NCBI GenBank assembly: GCA_018241405.1
Contig: JAFEDY010000031.1
Coordinates: 1-57,204, forward strand
Source of the DNA: Pseudomonadota bacterium
GTDB lineage: Bacteria; Pseudomonadota; Gammaproteobacteria; Burkholderiales; Burkholderiaceae_C
DNA length: 57,204 nt
Reading direction: 5' to 3'
Shown here: one piece after another, positions 51,679 through 57,204 of the stretch
How the letters are laid out: the number at the start of each line of letters is the position of its first letter
Position numbering within the stretch: position 1 is the stretch's first letter
Made by a program: the position numbers and the translations under genes
Notes under the pieces: generated by a model
Seen by the model: the letters and a program-made list of their open reading frames with translations, nothing else
Told to the model about the DNA's origin: nothing
Databases searched by the model: none

Positions 51679-54567
51679 ATGACCGCACGATCCTCGACCG
51701 GATCCCGCACGCGCGCCTCGCTCAGCCGCCACCGCAGCGTCTGGGAAATGCGCGCCGATGGCTGGATCAGCCTGGTGGACGATCTCAGCCGCCTGGCCAT
51801 CCTGCCGCCGGACCGTCCCGAGCGCGCGAGCCGGCTCGCGCATGTGCGCGACATCCTCGACAGCCTTGCGCCCGTGGAGAGTTACTGGGCCTTCCCGGGC
51901 GGGCGGGTGTTCGGCGAGCTGTGCCAGTGGATCGAGCGCGAGGAACTGGTGCGTGCCCACCAGGCGGCGCGGCGCATCCACCGCGTGCTGGCCGCGCGCA
52001 CCTATCGCCACGACCCTAATACGCTGGACAACGACAACGAGCTGCCCTCGCAGATCGAGACCGACAGCGAACGCCAGGCGCAGCTGGCGCGGCCGTACTT
52101 CGAGGTGCTGATCGTCGACGAGATGTCGGCCAGCGAGGAAGACGCGCTGCGCCACCGCGTGCAGCGCAAGCGCAGCCCCGACGACGATTTCATCTTCGAC
52201 ATCGTGGTCGTGCCCAGCTTCGAGGATGCGCTGATCGCCACGCTGGTCAACTTCAACCTGCAGGCGGTGGTGATCCGCCACGGCTTTCCATTCCGCTCGG
52301 CCAACAGGAACGGCGTGTTGCACCGCTTTCTCGAAGGCATGGACGAAACCGTGGAGGCCATGCCCGAGTTCGAGCGTGGGCCGCTCCTAGGGCGCCAGAT
52401 CGCTCAACTGCGCCCCGAGCTGGACCTGTACCTCGTCACCGACGTCAGCGTCGAGGATATCGCCGCGCGCGTGGGCGAGGTGTTCAAGCGCATCTTCTTC
52501 GGCGAGGAAGACCACATCGAGCTGTACAGCGCCATCATGAAGGGCGTGGGCGAGCGCCACAGGACGCCGTTCTTCCATGCGCTGCGCGACTATGCCAAGC
52601 AGCCCACCGGCGTGTTTCACGCGCTGCCGCTGGCGCGCGGCAAGGCCATCCTCAACAGCAACTGGATCGGCGACCTGGCGCAGTTCTACGGCATGAACCT
52701 GTTCATGGCCGAGACCTCGGCCACCTCGGGCGGGCTCGATTCGCTGCTCGACCCGGTGGGGCCGCTCAAGCTGGCGCAGGAATACGCGGCCCGCGCCTTC
52801 GGTGCGCGCCGCACCTACTTCGCCACCAACGGCACCTCCACCTGCAACAAGATCGTGGTGCAGGCGCTGGTGCGCCCAGAGGACATCGTGCTGGTGGATC
52901 GCAACTGCCACAAGTCGCACCACTATGGCCTGGTGCTGGCGGGGGCGCAGGTGGCCTATCTCGACTCCTACCCGCTGGACCAGTATTCGATGTACGGCGC
53001 CGTTCCCATCCGCCACATCAAGGAAACGCTGCTGGGCTTCAAGCGCGCCGGCACGCTGGACCGTGTGCGCATGGTGCTGCTCACAAACTGCACCTTCGAC
53101 GGCATCGCCTACGACGTCGAACGCGTGATGCTGGAGTGCCTGGCGATCAAGCCCGACCTGGTGTTCCTGTGGGACGAGGCCTGGTTCGCCTTCGCGCGCT
53201 GCCACCCCGTCTACCGCCAGCGCACCGGCATGGCCACGGCGGCCAAGCTGGCCGAAACCTTCCAGGATCCGGCCTACGCCAGGCGCTATGCCGAGTTCGC
53301 CGCCCGCATCGACTGGGACGACGATGCGCAACTGCTCTCCACACGCCTGTTGCCCGACCCCGCCAAGGCCCGCGTGCGCGTCTATGCCACGCACTCCACG
53401 CACAAGACGCTGACGGCCCTGCGCCAAGGCTCGATGATGCATGTCTGGGACCAGGACTTCAAGGACAAGGTCGAGGAGTCGTTCCACGAGGCCTACATGA
53501 CGCACACGTCGACCTCGCCCAACTACCAGATCCTCGCATCCCTCGACGTGGGCCGGCGCCAGGTGGAGCTTGAGGGCTACGAGCTGATACAGCGCCAGCT
53601 GGAGCTGGCGATGAGCCTGCGCGAGCAGGTGCTGCGCCACCCGCTGCTCAAGCGCTACTTCCGCTTCCTGCGCATCGGCGACCTGGTGCCGCCGGAGTAC
53701 CGCGAATCGGGCGTGGACAACTACTACAACGACGAGACCGGCTGGGACAACATGGAGGCCGCATGGCGCAGCGATGAGTTCGTGCTCGACCCGACGCGGG
53801 CGACGCTGGTGATCGGCACCACCGGCATGGATGGCGACACCTTCAAGAACAAGGAGCTGATGGACAAGTACGACATCCAGATCAACAAGACCTCGCGCAA
53901 CACCGTGCTGTTCATGACCAATATCGGCAGCACCCGATCCGCGATCGCCTACCTGATCGAGGTGCTGATCAAGATCGCCCGCGACGTGGACTCCCGCGTG
54001 ACCGACATGAGCGCCATCGAGCGGCGCATCCATGAAAAGCGCGTGCGCTCGCTCATGCAGGAGCAGCCGCCGCTGCCGAATTTCTCGAACTTTCACTTCG
54101 CGTTCCGTGGACGCAGCGTGGAGGGCCGTGCCAGCACGCGCGATGGCGACATCCGCAGCGCCTTCTTCCTCTCCTACGACGACACGAACTGCGAGTACAT
54201 CAACATGGCCGAGGCCGCGCGCGCCGTCGCGGAGGGGCGCGAGCTGGTGTCGGCGCTGTTCGTGATTCCCTACCCGCCGGGCTTCCCCATCCTGGTGCCG
54301 GGGCAGGTGATCAGCGCCGAGATCCTGCAGTTCATGGCGGCGCTTGACGTGCGCGAGATCCACGGCTTCCGCCCCGAGCTGGGCTTCCGCATCTTCAGCC
54401 AGGCCGCGTTGGACCGTGCTGCGCAGGCCACGGCCGCGCGCGCGGCGCTCGCGCTGTCGGGCCGCGCGGCACAGGCCCAGACCGGCGACGACCTGGCGCG
54501 CGCCGAGCCGGTACTGGCCACAGAGTCCCCCACCCCCAAACGGTCCCACCTGAGGAGCAAGAAGTGA
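51679..54567 (+). CDS. Divergent Orn/Lys/Arg-type PLP decarboxylase, long form
   Basis: 962-residue PLP enzyme of the group III (ornithine/lysine/arginine) decarboxylase fold, longer than the usual 700-760 residues. An N-terminal part of about 300 residues contains a wing-like region (VVVPSFEDALIATLVNFNLQ). The core has FATNGTSTCNKIV, VDRNCHKSHHYG, PLP-contacting Asp499 (LWDEAWFAF) and the Schiff-base Lys576 (THSTHKTLTALRQGSM). The usual PGHxGG near residue 315 is replaced by HALPLARGKAI. The C-terminal domain has PYPPGFPILVPGQ. The substrate is therefore uncertain. It overlaps the ATP-grasp gene by 4 bp. Confidence 0.82.
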   Translation: MTARSSTGSRTRASLSRHRSVWEMRADGWISLVDDLSRLAILPPDRPERASRLAHVRDILDSLAPVESYWAFPGGRVFGELCQWIEREELVRAHQAARRIHRVLAARTYRHDPNTLDNDNELPSQIETDSERQAQLARPYFEVLIVDEMSASEEDALRHRVQRKRSPDDDFIFDIVVVPSFEDALIATLVNFNLQAVVIRHGFPFRSANRNGVLHRFLEGMDETVEAMPEFERGPLLGRQIAQLRPELDLYLVTDVSVEDIAARVGEVFKRIFFGEEDHIELYSAIMKGVGERHRTPFFHALRDYAKQPTGVFHALPLARGKAILNSNWIGDLAQFYGMNLFMAETSATSGGLDSLLDPVGPLKLAQEYAARAFGARRTYFATNGTSTCNKIVVQALVRPEDIVLVDRNCHKSHHYGLVLAGAQVAYLDSYPLDQYSMYGAVPIRHIKETLLGFKRAGTLDRVRMVLLTNCTFDGIAYDVERVMLECLAIKPDLVFLWDEAWFAFARCHPVYRQRTGMATAAKLAETFQDPAYARRYAEFAARIDWDDDAQLLSTRLLPDPAKARVRVYATHSTHKTLTALRQGSMMHVWDQDFKDKVEESFHEAYMTHTSTSPNYQILASLDVGRRQVELEGYELIQRQLELAMSLREQVLRHPLLKRYFRFLRIGDLVPPEYRESGVDNYYNDETGWDNMEAAWRSDEFVLDPTRATLVIGTTGMDGDTFKNKELMDKYDIQINKTSRNTVLFMTNIGSTRSAIAYLIEVLIKIARDVDSRVTDMSAIERRIHEKRVRSLMQEQPPLPNFSNFHFAFRGRSVEGRASTRDGDIRSAFFLSYDDTNCEYINMAEAARAVAEGRELVSALFVIPYPPGFPILVPGQVISAEILQFMAALDVREIHGFRPELGFRIFSQAALDRAAQATAARAALALSGRAAQAQTGDDLARAEPVLATESPTPKRSHLRSKK

Positions 54568-56021
54568 GCAACAAAGTCAAGAGCATTTCCGATCTGCTGC
54601 TGATGTTCCACCGCAACGAGCGGCCGATCTACTTCATCAGCGCGACCAACTTCAATCTGCTGGGCATGGACCGGTGGGTGAACCGCTTCCGTTACATCAA
54701 CTACATCGACTGCTTCGACGGCCGCCATCCCAACGTCTTCGTGCCGCAGGAGCTGCCGCACGAGGAATTCCAGTCCATCGAGGACATCAACAACTACCTG
54801 TTGCAGCACAAGGACGTGGTCGACCTGATCGAGCGCCGCGGCGGCAAGCCGGTCGCCACCTTCCTGATGTTCGACGAAAAGACCGAGGAACTGGCCAAGG
54901 AGCTGGGCATGGAGGTCTGGTTCCCGCCGGCCAAGCTGCGCCAGCGCTGCGACAACAAGATGGAAACCGTGCGCATCGGCAACAAGGCGGGGGTGCACTC
55001 GGTGCCCAACGCGCTGGAGAAGGTGGACAGCTACGAGCACCTGATGCAGATCGCCGAACGCCATGGCCTGGGCAGGGACCTGGTGGTGCAGTCGGCCTTC
55101 GGCGACTCGGGCCACACCACCTTCTTCATCGCCTCGGAAGACGACTTCAACAAGCACAAGGACGAGATCGTCAATGACCCCGAGGTCAAGATCATGAAGC
55201 GCATCAACTGCCGTGGCGCCACGCTCGAAGCCTGCGCCACGCAGTCGGGCACGCTGGTCGGCCCGTTGCTGACCGAGGTGGTGGGCGCGCGCGAACTCAC
55301 GCCGTACAAGGGCGGCTGGTGCGGCAACGAGGTTTTCCCCGGCGCGTTCTCGGAAGAGGTGCGCGCCAAGGCGCGCGACATGGCCGAGCGCTTTGGCAAC
55401 CAGCTGCTGGCCGAGGGCTACCGCGGCTACTTCGACCTGGACTTCCTGATCGACACCGATAGCGGTGAGGTGTACCTGGGCGAGCTGAATCCGCGCATCT
55501 GCGGGGCCAGCCCCATGACCAACCACGCCGCGTTCGCCTATGCCGACGCGCCGCTGTTCCTGTTCCACCTGCTCGAGTTCTCGGGCGTGCCATTCGACCT
55601 GAACGTCAAGGAGATCAACGAGCGCTGGGCGCAGCCGCATTTCATTGACTCGTGGTCGCAGGTGGTGTTGAAGTTCACCGAGGACCGGGTGGACCAGGTG
55701 ACGCATGCACCCGCCACCGGCATTTACCGCATGGCCGAGGACGGCAGCGTGGCCTATCAGCGCTTCGACTACAACCGCAAGGCCATCGACTCCGAGCGCG
55801 AGGCCTTTTTCCTGCGCATCACCGGCCCCGGCGACTATCGCTACGAAGGGGCGGACCTGGGCATCCTGATCACGCGCGGGCGCTCGATGGACGACAACTT
55901 CAAGCTCAACATCCGCGCGCGCGACTGGATCCGCGGCATCAAGAACTACTATGCCGGCAAGCCCATCCTGGCCACCCAGCAGGAGGTGGCGCCGGCACCG
56001 GGCTCGTTCAAGATCCTTTGA
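54564..56021 (+). CDS. ATP-grasp ligase, carboxylate-amine type, substrate unknown
   Basis: 485-residue ATP-grasp enzyme. The ATP/Mg2+-binding end is seen in VYLGELNPRICGASPMTNH (Glu and Asn ligands) after a central GYFDLDFLI; LVVQSAFGDSGHTTFFI fits the phosphate-binding loop. Such enzymes join a carboxylate to an amine or thiol via an acyl phosphate. Homologues are often labelled biotin carboxylase, but no biotinyl-carrier or carboxyltransferase partner is here. GTG start at 54564 in a GTGA overlap with the decarboxylase, which suggests the decarboxylation product is its amine substrate. Confidence 0.8.
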   Translation: MSNKVKSISDLLLMFHRNERPIYFISATNFNLLGMDRWVNRFRYINYIDCFDGRHPNVFVPQELPHEEFQSIEDINNYLLQHKDVVDLIERRGGKPVATFLMFDEKTEELAKELGMEVWFPPAKLRQRCDNKMETVRIGNKAGVHSVPNALEKVDSYEHLMQIAERHGLGRDLVVQSAFGDSGHTTFFIASEDDFNKHKDEIVNDPEVKIMKRINCRGATLEACATQSGTLVGPLLTEVVGARELTPYKGGWCGNEVFPGAFSEEVRAKARDMAERFGNQLLAEGYRGYFDLDFLIDTDSGEVYLGELNPRICGASPMTNHAAFAYADAPLFLFHLLEFSGVPFDLNVKEINERWAQPHFIDSWSQVVLKFTEDRVDQVTHAPATGIYRMAEDGSVAYQRFDYNRKAIDSEREAFFLRITGPGDYRYEGADLGILITRGRSMDDNFKLNIRARDWIRGIKNYYAGKPILATQQEVAPAPGSFKIL

Positions 56022-56032
56022 CGCCTCCGGCC

Positions 56033-57028
56033 ATGCCGACCCGCATCCGTTTTTGCGCCATCGCCGAAGACCGGCCCGGCAAGAAATGGAAGGCGCTGTA
56101 TGCCCAATCCTGGCCGTCCTACCGGGCCTGGTTCCTGCGCCAGGGCGCGGTGGCGCGCGCCAGTTTCCTGGAGTGCCGCCGCGCCCTGCGCCAACACATG
56201 CCCGAACTGGTGCCCACCTGGGAGCGGCTGGTGGAGCTGGCCGGCGGCGGCGACATCGAGGCGCGCTTCCTGTCGCTGTGGTGTCCGCCGCCCTACATCA
56301 CCGGCTGCTCCCAGGCGGTCTGGCTCAATGCCGGCGATCAGCGCGAGCCCCTGCTGCTGCGCAACTACGACTTCGCGCCCGCGCTGCTGGAGGGCAGTTG
56401 GCTGGCCACGCGCTGGAGCGGCCAGCGTGTGGCCGCCATGGGTGACTGCCTGTGGGGCGCGCTGGACGGCATGAACGAATCCGGCCTGGCCGCATCGCTG
56501 TCCTTCGGTGGCCGCACCGTCTGCGGCGACGGCTTCGGCATTCCTCTGGTGCTGCGCTATGTGTTGGAGATCGCGAGCGACACGGCCTCTGCCGTCGCCA
56601 TCCTGCAGCGCGTGCCGGTGCACATGTGCTACAGCGTCACGCTGCTCGATGCCCGTGGCGAATGGGCCACGGTGTTCCTGAACCCGGACCGGCCCGTGGA
56701 GGTGACGCGGCGACGCGCGGTGACCAACTTCCAGCACGCGGTGGAGTGGCCCGAGCATGCGCGTGCCACCAGTGCCTGCGAACGACTGGCCGCTCTGCAG
56801 CGGCAGATTGATGCCGGCGTATCGGCCCGCGATGCCCAGGCCGCGTTGTTGCGAGAACCTCTGTACCAGTCGGCTTGGCAGCGCGGCTACGGCACGCTCT
56901 ATTCGGCGGGCTATGCGCCGCAATCGGGCCGGATCGAGTTGTACTGGCCCGGCCAAACCTGGCCGCAGGCTCTGAGCACCTTCGAGGAGGGCGACCGGGA
57001 GATCGACTACCTGGGCCATGCGCACTGA
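56033..57028 (+). CDS. C45-family NTN hydrolase / acyl-CoA:6-APA acyltransferase-like protein
   Basis: 331-residue protein of the C45 (isopenicillin N acyltransferase-like) family. A pro-segment of 91 residues precedes the putative autocatalytic site G-Cys92 in YITGCSQAVW; next come LLLRNYDFAP, MNESGLAASLSFGGR and a late AVTNFQHAVEWPEH, all typical of this fold. Cleavage would expose Cys92 as the N-terminal nucleophile acting on an amide bond. It starts 12 bp after the ATP-grasp gene. No signal peptide, so it is cytosolic. It may cleave or transfer the acyl group that the ligase adds. Confidence 0.8.
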   Translation: MPTRIRFCAIAEDRPGKKWKALYAQSWPSYRAWFLRQGAVARASFLECRRALRQHMPELVPTWERLVELAGGGDIEARFLSLWCPPPYITGCSQAVWLNAGDQREPLLLRNYDFAPALLEGSWLATRWSGQRVAAMGDCLWGALDGMNESGLAASLSFGGRTVCGDGFGIPLVLRYVLEIASDTASAVAILQRVPVHMCYSVTLLDARGEWATVFLNPDRPVEVTRRRAVTNFQHAVEWPEHARATSACERLAALQRQIDAGVSARDAQAALLREPLYQSAWQRGYGTLYSAGYAPQSGRIELYWPGQTWPQALSTFEEGDREIDYLGHAH

Positions 57029-57121
57029 GCAGCGGGCAGGCCTGGTCCTGCTCCCGTCGCTTGCGCCCATCGCCTGCCATTTTTCGCGCAATTGACAACA
57101 GGTTCTGAAGGAGAAATTGCA

Positions 57122-57204
57122 ATGATTAAAAAGCTTCCGCCTGCCGCATGGATCCTGGTCGCCATGGTGATCGGTATCGTGATCGGCTACTTCGTCTTCA
57201 TCGA
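57122..57204 (+). CDS. Dicarboxylate/amino acid:cation symporter, 5' end only
   Basis: Only the first 27 complete codons lie in the window. They read MIKKLPPAAWILVAMVIGIV then IGYFVFI, a basic start followed by the first transmembrane helix of the DAACS (GltP/DctA) family. AAGGAGAAATTGCA precedes the ATG at 57122. It lies 93 bp after the C45 gene on the same strand and would import a dicarboxylate, glutamate or amino-acid-like substrate for the cluster. Confidence 0.6.
   Translation, partial: MIKKLPPAAWILVAMVIGIVIGYFVFI

Noticed and set aside
52387..54549. 720-codon open frame on the minus strand opposite the decarboxylase gene
   Set aside because: Ala/Gly/His/Val/Arg/Leu-rich translation without domain features, exactly mirroring a conserved PLP enzyme; typical antisense shadow in GC-rich DNA.
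54564..56021. Biotin carboxylase function
   Set aside because: No biotin carrier or carboxyltransferase partner nearby; only the generic ATP-grasp motifs were seen.

Overview
The window is GC-rich, densely coded bacterial chromosome. Its gene content fits a Comamonadaceae-type betaproteobacterium of the Acidovorax/Alicycliphilus/Delftia kind. The evidence is a PcaR-type regulator beside pcaIJF, two Bug-family periplasmic receptors, a DUF4148 protein, a ctaC-ctaD-small ORF-ctaG-DUF2970-ctaE oxidase operon, and a dispersed hairpin repeat of about 55 bp of a kind I associate with this family. No tRNA, rRNA, CRISPR array, transposase or prophage gene was seen. The placement is inference from gene families, not from a database search.

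Layout. 1-2633: the start of a MoxR-type ATPase (runs off the left edge), a cytochrome c4, a DUF1841 protein and an IclR-family regulator. 2657-6396: the beta-ketoadipate tail operon pcaI-pcaJ-pcaF plus a Bug receptor, behind a three-repeat operator and a terminator-like leader hairpin. 6457-13520: a CPA2 antiporter, a LysE-type exporter, an orphan ParA-like ATPase, a DUF4148 protein, a LysR regulator, trmL, a comF-type gene and a BioC-like methyltransferase without a visible SAM motif. 14001-23168: aa3-type cytochrome c oxidase (ctaC, ctaD, a 37-residue assembly protein, ctaG, DUF2970, ctaE) and, past a bidirectional terminator, surf1, a Sco-like gene, ctaA, ctaB and sco. 23182-25262: a second Bug receptor and rpoH, the latter with a perfect CIRCE operator. 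25455-29903: a Fur box followed by a five-gene redox operon (diheme cytochrome c lipoprotein, OprO/P-type porin, FMN-binding protein, ApbE-like transferase, small His-rich membrane protein). 30086-46262: mostly housekeeping genes (alcohol dehydrogenase, cutA, ftsY, a catalytic/non-catalytic M16 peptidase pair, rsmD, coaD, a two-component set, a MoeB-like gene, ctpA, gpmA, rhodanese, grxC, secB, gpsA). 46264-57204: a MocR regulator diverging from a co-directional cluster of gabT, gabD, a nitrilase-family amidase, a divergent 962-residue Orn/Lys/Arg-type decarboxylase, an ATP-grasp ligase, a C45-type NTN hydrolase and the start of a dicarboxylate/amino-acid symporter.

Three things deserve attention. 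(1) The 47846-57204 cluster puts amide-bond making, amide-bond breaking, decarboxylation and the GABA shunt under one MocR regulator; I know of no described pathway with this composition. (2) The 25494-29903 operon looks like an iron-regulated, flavinylated periplasmic electron-transfer system, with a puzzle: its ApbE has no visible signal peptide. (3) A hairpin repeat occurs at least seven times; two copies have become the signal-peptide coding sequence of unrelated exported proteins (Sco and an M16 peptidase), in the same reading frame.
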